A stretch of 64,000 bases of DNA from Erpobdella octoculata (taxonomy: Eukaryota > Annelida > Clitellata > Hirudinida > Erpobdellidae), in assembly GCA_963978895.1 (NCBI GenBank), contig OZ022245.1, positions 22,560,968 to 22,624,967 on the forward strand, read 5' to 3'. The notes below the pieces were generated by a model, which made no database searches, was not told where the DNA came from, and saw only the letters and a program-made list of their open reading frames with translations. Each line of letters begins with the position of its first letter. Within the stretch, counting starts at the first letter, position 1. Below, piece by piece: positions 38,205-51,484 of the stretch. The position numbers and the translations under genes are program-made.

Positions 38205-39185
38205 AAATCAGCGTATAAATCTTATATGAACAAATCAGCGTATAAATCTTATATGAACAAATCAGCGTATAAATCTTATATGAACAAATCAGCGTATAAA
38301 TCTTATATGAACAAATCAGCGTATAAATCTTATATGAACAAATCAGCGTATAAATCTTATATGAACAAATCAGCGTATAAATCTTATATGAACAAATCAG
38401 CGTATAAATCTTATATGAACAAATCAGCGTATAAATCTTATATGAACAAATCAGCGTATAAATCTTATATGAACAAATCAGCGTATAAATCTTATATGAA
38501 CAAATCAACGTATAAATCTTATATGAACAAATCAGCGTATAAATCTTATATGAACAAATCAGCGTATAAATCTTATATGAACAAATCAGCGTATAAATCT
38601 TATATGAACAAATCAGCGTATAAATCTTATATGAACAAATCAGCGTATAAATCTTATATGAACAAATCAGCGTATAAATCTTATATGAACAAATCAGCGT
38701 ATAAATCTTATATGAACAAATCAGCGTATAAATCTTATATGAACAAATCAGCGTATAAATCTTATATGAACAAATCAGCGTATAAATCTTATATGAACAA
38801 ATCAGCGTATAAATCTTATATGAACAAATCAGCGTATAAATCTTATATGAACAAATCAGCGTATAAATCTTATATGAACAAATCAGCGTATAAATCTTAT
38901 ATGAACAAATCAGCGTATAAATCTTATATGAACAAATCAGCGTATAAATCTTATATGAACAAATCAGCGTATAAATCTTATATGAACAAATCAGCGTATA
39001 AATCTTATATGAACAAATCAGCGTATAAATCTTATATGAACAAATCAGCGTATAAATCTTATATGAACAAATCAGCGTATAAATCTTATATGAACAAATC
39101 AGCGTATAAATCTTATATGAACAAATCAGCGTATAAATCTTATATGAACAAATCAGCGTATAAATCTTATATGAACAAATCAGCG
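38205..39185 (+). repeat. 27-bp minisatellite, 36 copies, unit 2
   Basis: Same repeat with 36 copies. The single aacg variant is now the 12th unit, so four units were gained before it and one after it relative to unit 1. Confidence 0.95.
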
Positions 39186-40092
39186 TTCATGCAAAAATAA
39201 CTTTTTATAGCAGATAGCTCTATAAAGAAGTTTTTTTTTTATTATAGTTTATAGTCTTTTACACCATGTGTTTACTATAAAAAAGGCAAACAACACAGTT
39301 TATATATAGACTAATATCACAGCCTTTTGGTCCACAAGCTTGAAAAAGAAAGAAACACTAATATACTTGAATCTGAAAAACTATTTTATTTTCGAAATCA
39401 GCGTAAAAACGACTATTTATGCATGCCAAACTGCATTAAAATCGCTGGTTCTTTAAAAAATTATATCAAGTTACAGACAGACGAAGCTGACAAATCATAT
39501 AAGTAAGTAGATATAAATTAACTTTTTAAACCCAGGCTTTCTAAAAAAAAATTTCTTTGTGTTGTTATTAGAACTACAAGTTTTTTTAACGTTAGTCTTC
39601 TTTAGCATTGTTATTGAAGTAACGTAGTTGCCTATTGCCTATGTTGTTGACATATATGTATGTTATGTATGTTATGATATGTATTATGTATGTTGAAATT
39701 ACTTGAAATAATCTTACGTCCATCCATTGTTTAGTGGCTTCAATGTAGTCTGTTGTTATAAGCTATTTATCAGATACTATAGTGGGCTAATCTTGCCATT
39801 GCTTACAAAATAATTAAAAAACTATTTAGTAAAAAAACAATTCTTATCTGACTTTACTTGCTTAAATATAAATTGAACGGAGTTCTGTAGTTTGCTCAAA
39901 ACATTTCTTTTCACAGTCTTCTTCAATCTTCCACTTATACTTAGTGGTTTCCGAAGCTTATTTGACCGTGGGCCACATAAAAAAATTCTTTTTATACTTT
40001 CATACTTCAACAATAATGTCTTTAAAATAGTTTCTAACTCTGGGGTCCTTATATATCTTTGAACAAATAGGTCTTTGAAAATGCCAATGTGG

Positions 40093-40164
40093 TCCTCGTT
40101 AGTATAGTGGTAAGTATCCCCGCCTGTCACGCGGTAGACCGGGGTTCAATTCCCCGACGGGGAG
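40093..40164 (+). tRNA. tRNA-Asp(GTC), unit 2, second
   Basis: Full length but with G to T at the outer end of the anticodon stem (gcggtagacc for gcgggagacc), losing one C-G pair. TTTTT follows. Confidence 0.88.
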
Positions 40165-40485
40165 GTCTTTTTGTCAACAAATTTAGATTTGATATCGAAA
40201 CGCGTATGTCTCGTAATAAAATTATGAATACGTCTATGTTTAATTGTTTTGCTACATGTGATACGTTGCAGAGAGTTTGGATTAAAATATTTGAAAAAGT
40301 TATCAAAAGAAATTATTTCATTTTTCCTGACATGCTGATTTTTGTGTTTTATATTCTTTTTTTGCTTTATTTTTATTGTTTTGTTTTGTTGATTTTATTG
40401 TAAAAGGAGCCCTGATGTGTTACACAAAAGGGCGCTTGAAATCCAAATAAACTTAAACTTAAACTTATATATATATATATATATA

Positions 40486-40972
<487 letters not shown>

Positions 40973-42118
40973 CACATACATACATACACACATACATACG
41001 CACATACATATAAATATAGTTCCCGCTCGCTCACCCGCTCCGCTCCGCTCATTTTGTGACGAATTTAAAAAAAAATTTCTCTATATTTGATTCCCTTTGA
41101 CTCTCAAGGTTGTGTGAAAATTTCATTACGATCGGATGAATGGTGTAGCAATGCATAAAGGACATGAACATATACAAACATTCATTTTTACCAATGCTTT
41201 TATTAACTCGTCGTCTCTGTTTCTCTGTCTGTCTGTTTCTCTGTCTGTCTGTTTCAAATCTTGCAATCAATTTTTGAGTCACTTCCTGATGATAGATTTT
41301 TTTCAAATTTTGCATACATGCTCAAAATAGAAGACAATGCAATATTCAATTATTAGTTCCACAATAAGTCAATTAATTTAGTTAATTTTAATTAATTTCG
41401 ATATTTCGATATAATTAAGATATTTCGACTTTAATATAAAATAAAAGAGTAATATAAGAAAAAATTGATTGCAAAATTTGTGTTTTAATTACATATAAGA
41501 GCATTGGTTTTAAAAAATTCGTTTTTAATTTACTTGTTATATATATATAGATTAGTTTTGTTTTGTCACACTAAAATATTACCAACGCTAAAAAACCAGA
41601 AGATAGCTCAGTCATATACTCATAAGTGACGTCTGTGACTCACCCCGGCACTGAAAGTAACCATTCATTCAACAATATTAGACTCAATTTTATGAACATC
41701 CACTCTGAGTCTGATCTAAACTATTCTAAAACAGTTCGTATTATTGTTATTGACAATAAAAGCAATTCTCAAGGAGTATGCTTGACCAAACATATTATAG
41801 TTGAAACAGTCTGAAAATAAAAACGGCGTTGCACGGGACATTGAAGATAATTTAGTTTTCTATCTTCACCATAATATCAGTTTTTCAACAAAGACATTCT
41901 GAAGAGCTTTCAGGTAGGTATTTGTCAGCTTAGTTGACACAAATTTTAAAGCATTTTGTTTGAATAAAAACTTGCAGATTTGGCAACCGCGTAGCCAGTT
42001 AAACTTGTATTAGGGGGTCTCAGTACTTACGAGAGAGCCTTTAAAAATTAATGAGTAATTTATAAATCTGTCAGTAAAGTTGAAATTTGTAAGTTATGTC
42101 AGTGATTTTAAACAAACA

Positions 42119-42190
42119 GGTTCTATGGTGTAACGGTTAGCACTTTGGACTTTGAATCCAGCGATCCGAGTTCAAATCTCGGTAGAACCT
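42119..42190 (+). tRNA. tRNA-Gln(TTG), unit 2
   Basis: Identical to 18867-18938; TTTT and the same tRNA-like downstream sequence (AAGGACGCTG here). Confidence 0.95.
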
Positions 42191-43144
42191 TAATTTTAAG
42201 GACGCTGATGGTGTTGCAGTAAAGTGTTTGCTTGTCGGCCTAAAACAAACGGCTGTTCAAATCTAACCCTGCTTTGCCAGCGTTCGTAGGGGGTTGGGAG
42301 GCAGACACCATAAAGTAAAGTTGCTGAATTGATTTTAAAATACTCCCCGTTGGCGAATAACTAATCTATGTATATAACATTAAGTGCCTCTTTGTTTTTT
42401 TTCTATTTGCACGCATTTGTGCTAAGAAATGTAAGAAAAAAGTTTGTCTATATGCTATTTATAATACCCAGTGTTTCTGATTTCTAAAGAGGTGTCCGAA
42501 AATGTTGTTTGATTAAAAATAATTATATTAATGCTAAACAGATAAGTTACAATGCTTACTGGTTTTCCATAAAATATTTTTCAAATTATTTGATAAACCA
42601 TGTCAAGATTTGCACTCTGGTTTCCGGTAGATATCACGACTAACGTCGGCTTTATTACATTTTAGGGAATCATATAAAGAAAACAATCATGTAGTAAACT
42701 CTGCCTCACTAATTGCAAGCCAGTCTCATGTCTAGATAGAGGAGTAACTGTAAAAAAAGATCATATATGATCTACGACATGCAGTACTTAGGTACTTCCA
42801 GCAAACAATTATTTCAGTCTTAAAAAACATTTGGTGTGAAGGACTATAAGCTATTAGAAAAAAGTTTAAAAAAAACTAGGTTACAGAAGTTTGTAGTATT
42901 TAATAACGTGACATGGTCAGCACATTCCAAGCCCCCTGCAGGGCCCTCCGATTTTGGTCTGGAGAGGCTTGAACCCCTCCCAGCCTCCTAGTTGCGACGC
43001 TGTAAAGAACACTTTAAAAATCTTTTCTTGAGATTGCTGATTAAAAAATAAAAATTTAAAATTGTTTCCTTTAGTGTACTTATTAATTACTTAAAAAATA
43101 ATTTTATTGGGCAAAGTGGGGGCGATCGGCCAGTCGCTTGTCAA

Positions 43145-43216
43145 TCCTCGTTAGTATAGTGGTAAGTATCCCCGCCTGTCACGCGGGAGACCGGGGTTCA
43201 ATTCCCCGACGGGGAG
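43145..43216 (+). tRNA. tRNA-Asp(GTC), unit 2, third
   Basis: Intact. It lies in the first copy of a roughly 407-bp local duplication that also includes the gene at 43552, just right of the deletion junction at about 43120. Confidence 0.95.
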
Positions 43217-43318
43217 TCGACATATTTTCTGGCTACAAGTTTATATTTACGACAAATATTTAGTTCATTTAATTATTAACAACTTTTGATTTGTGCAATC
43301 TTAGTAATCATAGATAAT

Positions 43319-43426
43319 TGTAAAAGTACTAAAAATAATGTGCCTACTCCGTTACAGGCAAAAAGTACGTCGGATGTACTTAAGTAAAGTAACTCGTTAC
43401 TTTTACTTCGTTACCGAACAACACTG
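43319..43426. mobile_element. hAT MITE right end, unit 2
   Basis: Only the right end remains (CAACACTG at 43419-43426, CTCAAGAC after it). It matches the long unit 3 form just inside the end, so unit 2 once held a longer version than unit 1 does. Confidence 0.7.
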
Positions 43427-43551
43427 CTCAAGACCTTCCTCTTTAATCAGCTCGCAGCAGAGCGTTGTCGCACGCTGTGTCATAAAGACTGCTATGTAAA
43501 TTGGTGCGGTGATTGAATAAAGTTTATTAATATCGGCCATTGGCTTGGCGA

Positions 43552-43622
43552 TCCTCGTTAGTATAGTGGTAAGTATCCCCGCCTGTCACGCGGGAGACCG
43601 GGGTTCAATTCCCCGACGGGAG
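43552..43622 (+). tRNA. tRNA-Asp(GTC), unit 2, fourth, one base short
   Basis: 71 nt: one G is missing from the 3' acceptor run (CGGGAG for CGGGGAG), so pairing shifts or a base bulges. Boxes and anticodon are intact. It may be a young pseudogene. Confidence 0.8.
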
Positions 43623-44277
43623 TCGACATATTTTTTGGCTACAAATTTATATTTACGACAAATATTACGAGGCATTTAGTTTATTTAATTATTAACAACT
43701 TTTGATTTGTGCATTTAATTGGCTGACCTAGTTTGTGTTTATTCAAATTATGTAAAAAGTGACAAATTCATAAAAAAACAAAAATATGAGTTGTCGTCAA
43801 AAACCCTGGTTTGTTTTTACACAACTAATCGATCAATAGTAATCAACGCTAATCTTTGCTTTGTCAATTTCATTTTATTTAAATTTTGCGGCTCAGCTGT
43901 CCTACTCATTGATCCCTCTTCTTCAATAGAGTAGCTCTAATTTTTTTTGGGGATCGGCACACTGAAAATATCTAAAAAGGTACACCACAATGAAAAGTTT
44001 TTTTTTTAGCTAAATATTCTTAGTTTTCAAACGTTATTAAATGCTGTGGCTGAGCTTATTTTCGCGTTGAATCGGGATTTGTTCGACAATTTTGAGTTGC
44101 AAATCAAACAAAAACCGTGAGCATCTTCGGATCCTAAACTCAATGTACTTCAATGTTTAGCTTACTTAATTTTGTTTATTGACATTTTCTATTTTAGCCA
44201 CCAATTTGAAAAAAAAGAAAAAGAAATAATCATGGATGAAAAAGAACTTAGTTTATAGCTTTAATTATTTGCCACTT

Positions 44278-44348
44278 GCGTGAGTGGTATAACGGTAGCA
44301 TAGTTGCCTTCCAAGCAATTGATCCGGGTTCGACTCCCGGCTCACGCA
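44278..44348 (+). tRNA. tRNA-Gly(TCC), unit 2, second
   Basis: Intact 71-nt Gly gene identical to 36113-36183, at the right end of unit 2; TTTTT follows. The orthologous locus in unit 3 is broken (55496). Unit 1 lacks this stretch altogether. Confidence 0.95.
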
Positions 44349-45208
44349 TTTTTAAAGTGTTTGCCTTTTTATCTAAAAGACGGTAGTTCAAATCTGACAA
44401 AGACGATATACAATGACCGTAGCGCTTTTAATGTGCCATAGTCCTGTCAAATAATTTGAAACCGAACCAGCTAAAAAAGCATTTCAGTGCAATGCATCTA
44501 AACAATTCCGAATCAATTGACGTTCCCGAACAGAAAAGAGCTCGGTGTAACGGCACAGCAAGTTTACATCAACTAGGATTTTTGGACACCAATGACAAAC
44601 TAGTCTTGTTTGCTTCTTACTATATTGCTTATTGAATTGTCAAAATTAGTAAGCCTCACACTTTTCTTAAAAAGATATATACCCAGCGTTGCCCAAAAAT
44701 GCGCTGTCATTCATTATTCTTTTTGTTTCCCTGTTTTGGTAAATGTGAAACTCAAGCAAAAAATCAATTGGAGAACGGTGATGATATGCAAACTGCCTTG
44801 TCAAAAATCGCTTCTCGTATTTCTGACCTCATCGACGGGAAGCAACAGCAAAAACATTAATTTAAAAAAAATTGATACAAATTACTTATATTTCACTTAT
44901 TATTTTTTATAGGTAAAAATAAATAGTTCGGTCAAATTGAGTTCGTCCTAAGGGGGACTAGGGAAAAAGGTCAAGAACCACTGGTCTGGAGTGGTGCTAC
45001 GTTGAGTTAATTTCTAATTCGTTTAAAAGTTATTTAAAGATAGTTTCGGAAATATTTTGCCCCCCCCCCTCTAGAAGATTTTCTGCAGGCGCCCATGGTT
45101 ACCAGTGAAGATCAGAGTTAATAAAAACTTGTTTACTAACTTTTAACTAAATTCCAGGCTTGGGTACGTAATTTCCCTTCAGCAAAAAACTAAATCACAT
45201 GTGCTCAT

Positions 45209-45404
45209 AGTGCTGTGTTAGTTGAGTTTGGTAGAATGTTGGCCTTGAATGTGAAAACTTCAAGGTTAAACACGCACTCGTTGCCTAGTGGTCATGTTAG
45301 CTAAAAACTTAGCGAGTAAAATGGTTTTTCGCCATGGGGCATAGAGCTTCTAAGCTCTGTTAGAGGCGCTCTATAAATTGGCACATCACATTACATTACA
45401 TTAT
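45209..45404 (+). repeat. tRNA-derived SINE (family A), unit 3
   Basis: Orthologous to the SINE upstream of the first Val in the other units, with a few substitutions (shorter ACATT tail, gcgag motif changed). Confidence 0.6.
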
Positions 45405-45456
45405 TCGAAATTGCTAGTTGGAATAATTCGTTTGCCAATATACGTACCCTCACTTA

Positions 45457-45529
45457 GTTTCCGTGGTGTAGTGGTTATCACGTTCGCCTAACACGCGAAA
45501 GGTCCCCAGTTCGAGCCTGGGCGGAAACA
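45457..45529 (+). tRNA. tRNA-Val(AAC), unit 3, first
   Basis: 73 nt with a fully paired acceptor (GTTTCCG/CGGAAAC), AAC anticodon and intact A and B boxes. A TTTT terminator follows. Confidence 0.95.
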
Positions 45530-45686
45530 TGATATTTTGAACTGAGAAGAAAACAATCTCAATTTGCTTAAAATATAAATAATAGATAAATTAGTAATTG
45601 TGTTATGTTTTTAGGTAACTTAACAGTCAATAGTAATCAGCATTAATTGTTTGATTGTAATGATGTAAATTTACATTTAAAACATT

Positions 45687-45834
<148 letters not shown>

Positions 45835-45859
45835 CGTGTTTGAAAATAGGTGCCAAATA

Positions 45860-46025
45860 ACTTGCATTTGCAAGCCAGTCCCAAGCCTGGAGAAAGGAGG
45901 AGGGAAAAGTTAAAAAGAACAAATTATGATCCACGACAGGAAGTACTTAGGTGCTTCCTACATACAGCCATTTCAGTCTTAAAACACCTGGTGTAAAAGA
46001 CTATAAACTATTAAAAAAAAAAAAA
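45860..46025 (+). mobile_element. Family C retroposon with 16-bp target duplication, unit 3
   Basis: Begins near cttgcatttgcaagccag, carries gccagtcccaagcctgg and agaaaggaggag, and ends in a long A run. It is flanked by AAATAGGTGCCAAATA (45844-45859) and AAATAGGTGTCAAATA (46026-46041). Units 1, 2 and 4 lack it at this site, so it is a unit-specific insertion. Related copies: 12172-12362, 19443-19610, 37620-37810, 42695-42876, 49405-49574, 61680-61864. Confidence 0.75.
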
Positions 46026-46790
46026 AAATAGGTGTCAAATACGAGCCAAATGCTAGGAGCCTTTTTTCAGCAAAACCTTGAGGAGCAAAACATTTCTTCT
46101 CCAAAACTTTCTAAAATTCTATATATTTTTTTGCCTAAAAAAATTGCTGATGACCGGGAGGGGGTAGTCGGAAATAAAATTTCAAAAACTTACTCTTTTT
46201 ATATCTTTTAAATAACCAAATAGTTTAAAACCTTAGTAAACTTTCTAGATCATGGTGAATTCCTTTGAAATGCGCCTGAAAAGTGGCCAGTAATTTGTCA
46301 GTGACCAGCGAATGGTCAGCTTACCCTACCGGTCAGCGAATTTTCTGAAGGTTCCCGCCAAGGATGACTGAAACTCACGCTACGCCACTGTTTACCGCTT
46401 TAGTTATTGTTCCATACTAACTCACTGTCAATGGTCACCTACCACTGGCGTAGCCAGTGTGTTTTTTCATCGGGGTGTGGGAACACAAGATATACAAATG
46501 CGCCACTGAAATGTACACATGGAAACGTTTAGGGTAGTAGTAGGTACTTTTTCTACGAAGACAATTTTTTAAAAGACAACTTTTTGTCGCCAAGAGGACA
46601 CGTCTACCATGCTTCCCTCGCTACACCTCTGCATTTTCCGTCAGTTAAAAACCCTTCAAGATGGATTGTCTCCGTCTCCAACGTTGAAACGAGTTTCTTT
46701 ATTTTATTCTCTTAATGTTAAACCTATAGTTGGTTATTTGAAAATCTTTATTAAAAATGAATAATTTGCCAATGTAATTTTGAATGTTTA

Positions 46791-46863
46791 GTTTCCGTGG
46801 TGTAGTGGTTATCACGTTCGCCTAACACGCGAAAGGTCCCCAGTTCGAGCCTGGGCGGAAACA
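46791..46863 (+). tRNA. tRNA-Val(AAC), unit 3, second
   Basis: Intact Val gene at the place where units 1 and 2 have only a 5'-truncated copy (8276, 33751). It shows the ancestral state of that locus. TTTT follows directly. Confidence 0.95.
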
Positions 46864-46961
46864 TTTTATTTTGCTTCTGAGAAGAAAACAATCTCAATTT
46901 GCTGAAAACATAAATAATAGATAAATTAATAATCCTGATATGCTTTTAAGTAAGGGTTTAA

Positions 46962-46984
46962 GGGTTCGACTCCCGGCTCACGCA
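46962..46984 (+). pseudogene. tRNA-Gly 3' half, unit 3
   Basis: T arm and unmutated Gly acceptor end (ctcacgca), followed by TTTT and a tRNA-like 72-mer. This less decayed copy shows that the source was tRNA-Gly. Confidence 0.75.
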
Positions 46985-46992
46985 CTTTTAGG

Positions 46993-47064
46993 GGCGCTGG
47001 TTCAATTGCGGTAAAGTGTTTGCCTGTTTTTCTAAAGTACGGTAATTCTAATCTAACCAGCGTC
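46993..47064 (+). repeat. tRNA-mimic (family B retroposon head), unit 3
   Basis: Orthologous 72-mer with the same paired ends, after TTTT of the Gly 3' half. The following body ends in a run of A at about 47140, which supports a retroposon origin. Confidence 0.55.
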
Positions 47065-47304
47065 TGTATGTTGTGTGGAGAGCAGAGGTGAACATGGTTT
47101 GGTCCAATCTTTTGACACATGTCTAGTTGTGTTGAAAAAAAAAACGTTTTTTTTAATTAACAAGAAAATTTAGCTATTGGTTGTGTTGGATCGGAAAATT
47201 TAACGTTTCTGGTGGTTCGGGATGGGTTGAGTTAAGAACTTAATTAAATTCCAGGTTCGGACACGTAATTTCCTTGAGCAAAAAACTAACTTACATGTGT
47301 TCAT

Positions 47305-47512
47305 GGTGTTATGTTGGCTCAGTTAGTAGAATCAGAATGTTATCCTTGAATGTGAAAACTTCACGGTTTGTCTCGCACTCGTTGCCTTGTGGCCTTGTTA
47401 TCCGAAAACTTAGCGGGTAAAATCGTTTTTCTCCGTGGGACAGGCAAGAGAACAGTGCTTTTAAGCTCTGTAAGGGGCGCTCTACAAATTAATTACTACG
47501 TTACATTACATT
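47305..47512 (+). repeat. tRNA-derived SINE (family A), second unit 3 copy
   Basis: Independent copy with a clearer A box (ttggctcagttagtaga) and the body including gcgggtaaaatcgttttt and ggggcgctctacaaatt. It lies upstream of the third Val gene of unit 3, repeating the SINE-then-Val arrangement. Confidence 0.65.
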
Positions 47513-47634
47513 ATTACAGTGTTCTAAATTTTTAGTTGGAATAATTTGTTTGTCAATATAAGTTAATCCATTATTGGCTAATTGAAAATCCTTAAATAAA
47601 ATCATTAATTTGTCTATGTAAATATCCATATGTG

Positions 47635-47707
47635 GTTTCCGTGGTGTAGTGGTTATCACGTTCGCCTAACACGCGAAAGGTCCCCAGTTCGAGCCTGGGC
47701 GGAAACA
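47635..47707 (+). tRNA. tRNA-Val(AAC), unit 3, third
   Basis: Intact 73-nt gene, same sequence as the other unit 3 Val genes. It is preceded by a family A SINE (47305-47512) and has no counterpart in units 1 and 2. Confidence 0.95.
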
Positions 47708-47957
47708 TGATATTTTGAACTGAGAAGAAAATAATCTCATGTTGATCAAAAAGTAATAAAATAAATTAAAATAATCCTGTTATGCTCCTAGACAACAATC
47801 ATATTTAATGAACGGTAATTTTTGCTTTCACAATTTTATTTCAATTATATTTTGTGGCTCAGCTGTCCTACTACGGATTTTTCTATAAATATCTTGACAT
47901 AACTAATGAGTTCAAAACTTAGAAATTACTTTCATAGTTCTCACGAGGTATTGCTGG

Positions 47958-48480
47958 TGGGGAACGGATATTTCCTCCCGGACAATCCCCCGGACAATTC
48001 CCCCCTGGACATTCCACCCCCCCCCGGAGTAGAGTTAGAATTCAGGTTTTTCTAACAAACAAAGGTATATTTTTAAAAGATTTACCAGTTATTGTTTATA
48101 TTTAATTGAATATTATTAATTGAATAGAGTGTTTAGCATTTCACTATTTACTTCGTTAGGGTTAGGGCTAGGGATAGGGTAAGGGTTATGGTTAGGGTTA
48201 GCATCTCTCTAGTTACTTCGCTAGGGTTACGGCTAAAGTTAGGATTATGGTTAGGGTTAGGGCTACCATCCCAGTTACTTCGTTATGGTTAAGGCTAGGG
48301 TTAGGGTTAGCATCCCACTAGTTACTTCGTTAGGGTTAGAGTTAGAATCCCGCTAATTACTTCGTTAGAATTAGGGTTAGGGTTAGCATCCCACTAGCTA
48401 CTTCGTTCACCGACAGTTAAGCAAGGGCATCCAACATTCGGCAAAAATGCTTTACGCGATTTTTTCTTCAAAAGCTTTTG
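47958..48480. mobile_element. GGACA-TTCCCC element, right end lost, unit 3
   Basis: Left end and telomere-like core (48149-48395) are present. The right end is replaced by a second copy of the left flanking DNA (48482-48543 repeats 47895-47957), so a local rearrangement removed the element's right arm. Confidence 0.55.
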
Positions 48481-48569
48481 ACATAACTAATGAGTTCAAA
48501 ACTTAGAAATTACTTTTATAGTTCTCACGAGGTATTGCTGGTACACCTTAACATGAAAGAAACTCTTGC

Positions 48570-48662
48570 ACTTGCAGGAAGAGATCCTTTTGGAAACTTT
48601 TTTAAATTTTCTAATCCAAACTCTCTGCAACGTATCACAGGTAGCAAAACAATTAAACATAA
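48570..48662 (-). repeat. Inverted copy of the tRNA-Asp 3' flank, unit 3
   Basis: Reverse complement of about 50466-50556 (the stretch after tRNA-Asp containing tgatacgttgcagagagttt). It sits between the duplicated flank of the telomere-like element and the hAT remnant, marking an inversion or template-switch breakpoint. Confidence 0.8.
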
Positions 48663-49191
48663 TAGCCAGAGCTTTCAAGAATTCCCAGTTCGGCTGCTGT
48701 TGAACGTCTTTTCAGTGCTGCTGGACAAGTCTTGACATCTCAAAAATGCAAGATGGCTGATGAAACAATTAATATACTGATTTTTCTGTGGTCAAGGTTG
48801 AAGTCCCAAACCAATTTCTGCTCACAAATTATCATGTTATGACTGATATAATCGTCTATTTAAAAATGAAAATGTAATATGCAGTTTTGTTGGAAATAAA
48901 ATTTCAAACATTAATCATTTTACTCTTTGATCGATCATGTTATTAAATAATTTAAAAACAAATTTCAAGCATGATCTTTTATCGAGTAATTAGTTAATTG
49001 AAAGAACCAAAATCGCCGAGATCAGTAAAAAAAAAACAAAAATTTTTTAGAAATAGTTGGAAAAAGTTTAACGATCTTTTTTTAGTTTAGTTACAATTTT
49101 TTTTAAATTAGTTGCCACTAAACGTAACTAAAGTTTTTCAGTTAAAAGTTAGTAAAAGTATAACTAAACAAATAATTTGTGCATATCTCCG
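48663..49191 (+). mobile_element. hAT element, left part lost, unit 3
   Basis: Right portion only. Its right flank GATGTAAA is closer to the left duplication of unit 1 (GACGTAAA) than unit 1's own right flank is, which supports the target-duplication call. Confidence 0.65.
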
Positions 49192-50323
49192 GATGTAAAT
49201 CAATCGCTGGAGATGGCTAGACAAGTCAGCCTTAACTAAACGTTAAGATTATAAATAAATCCAACTTGTTATTTAACTGATAGCCATGCCTGTTGTCGTG
49301 ATATTAACACACCAATGAAAAGTTACATAATAAAAATAACAATACAACTGATAATTTTAACTGTCAGAGTGTAAGAGTTTTGCTCAACGAATCAAATCCA
49401 GTGCCACAAGTTATTTTTTTAATAGTTTATAATCCTTTACATGATATAGTTTTACTTATGTAGGAAATATCAAAGTACTTCGTGTCGTGGATTATAATTT
49501 GATCCTTTTCTTGTTTTTTTCTCTTCCTTTATCCAGACTTGGGACTAGCTCGCATTTAGCGAGGCAAATACGCAAGCCATTTAATAAATACTGTAGCAAT
49601 TAATTGAGAAATGTGTTTTATGCTAAAATTCAAATTGTAATTTTTGTTGACAAAATCAGATTTATTTACGCTGATTTGTTCATGCAAAAAAACCTTTTGT
49701 TAGCAAATAACTCTATAAAGACGACAAACAACACAGTTTATATGTAGACAGCCTTTCGGTCCACAAGCTTGAAAAAGAAAGAAACACTTGAATATACTTG
49801 AATCTGAAAAACTATTTTATTTTTGAAATCAGTGTAAAAAACTGACTATTTATGTATGTTAAACTCCTTTAAAATTGGTGCAGTTCTCACATCACATTAC
49901 ATTACATTATTCGAAATTTCTAGTTGGAATAATTCGTTTGCCAATATAGGTACCCTCGCTTAGTTTAATGGCTTAGTCGATGTAGTCTGTTGTTATAAGC
50001 TATTTACCAGATACTACAGTGGACTAATCTTGCCATGCTTACAAAACAATTAAAAAAATATTTAAGCAAAAAACAATTCTTATCTGACTTTACTTGCTTA
50101 AATATTAATTGAACGGAGTTCTGTAGTTTGCTCAAAACATTTCTTTTCACAGTCTTCCACTTATTGTCAGTGGCTCCGAAGCTTGTTCGACGTGGACCAC
50201 TTAAAAGAAATTCTTTTTTATACTTTCATACTTCAACAATAAAAAATATCTTCTAACTCTGGGGTTATATATAAATTTATCTTTCAACAAAACGTTCTTC
50301 GAAAATGGTCCATGACAGTGTGT

Positions 50324-50395
50324 TCCTCGTTAGTATAGTGGTAAGTATCCCCGCCTGTCACGCGGGAGACCGGGGTTCAATTCCCCGACGGGGAG
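50324..50395 (+). tRNA. tRNA-Asp(GTC), unit 3, first
   Basis: Intact 72-nt gene; TTTTT downstream. It corresponds to the second Asp of units 1 and 2. Confidence 0.95.
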
Positions 50396-51412
50396 GTCTT
50401 TTTGTCAACAAATATAGTCTTGATAGCGAAACGCGTATGTCTCGTAATAAAATTCTGAATACGTCTATGTTTAATTGTTTTGCTACCTGTGATACGTTGC
50501 AGAGAGTTTGGATTAGAAAATTTAAAAAAGTTTCCAAAAGGATCTCTTCCTGCAAGTGGAAAGTTTTATTTGAGAGCGTGTGTCAAAAATAATTTAATAT
50601 CGCGATTCATTTCAAATTCAGACAGATTTATGCACTCCCATTTTTAACTTGAACTAATAAAAATTATTCGCTATAAGCAGAAAACGCTAACCAACTTTGT
50701 ACATATTTAACTAAAAATTAATTTTTCAAACAAAGGTTTTCTAAGAAAGGGACTTTGCGCTACGGAGTATTTGACAATTTTGTCTGCCTGTGTATAAAAA
50801 TTTTGTCTATTCGCATTTTTTATTTATGAATTAGTTTTGTTTTGTCACACTAAAATATTACCAACGATAAAAAACCAGAAGATAACTCAGTCATATGCTC
50901 ATAAGTGACGTCTGTGACTCACCCCGGCACTGAACGTACCCATTCATTCAACAAAATTAGACTCAATTTCATGAACATCTACTCTGAGTTCGATCTAAAC
51001 TTTTCTAAAACAGTTCATATCATTGTTATTGACAATAAAAGCAATTCTGTAGAAGTCCTCAACGAATATGCTTGACCAAACATATTATAGTTGAAACGGT
51101 CTGAAAATAAAAACGGAGATGCACGGGACATTGAAGATAATATTAGTTTTCTATCTTCTACCATAATATCAGTTTTTCAACAAAGACATTCTGAAGAGCT
51201 TTCAGGTAAGTATTTGTCAGCTCAGTTGACACATTATTTAAAGCATTTTGTTTAAATAAAAACAAGCAGTTTTGGCAAACGCGTAGCCAGTTAAACTTGT
51301 ATTAGGGGGTCTCAGTACTTACGAGAGGGCCCTTAAAATTTAATGAGTATTTTATAAACCTGTGTCAGTAAAGTTGAAATTTGTAAGATTTGTGAGCGAT
51401 GTTATGCAAACA

Positions 51413-51484
51413 GGTTCTATGGTGTAACGGTTAGCACTTTGGACTTTGAATCCAGCGATCCGAGTTCAAATCTCGGTAGAACCT
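51413..51484 (+). tRNA. tRNA-Gln(TTG), unit 3
   Basis: Identical tRNA body in a visibly diverged flank; TTTT and AAGGGCGCTG follow. Confidence 0.95.

Noticed and set aside
44699..44860. 53-codon frame starting MRCHSLFFLFPCFGKC, also open at 56855-57016
   Set aside because: Units 2 and 3 differ almost only by amino-acid-changing substitutions, and unit 1 has a frameshift. There is no sign of protein-level constraint.
43925..44985. A hAT element enclosing tRNA-Gly, suggested by gagtagctct near 43930 and the hAT-like right end near 44980
   Set aside because: The two sides do not show matching 8-bp flanks and the left end is poor, so transport of the tRNA by a transposon is not supported.
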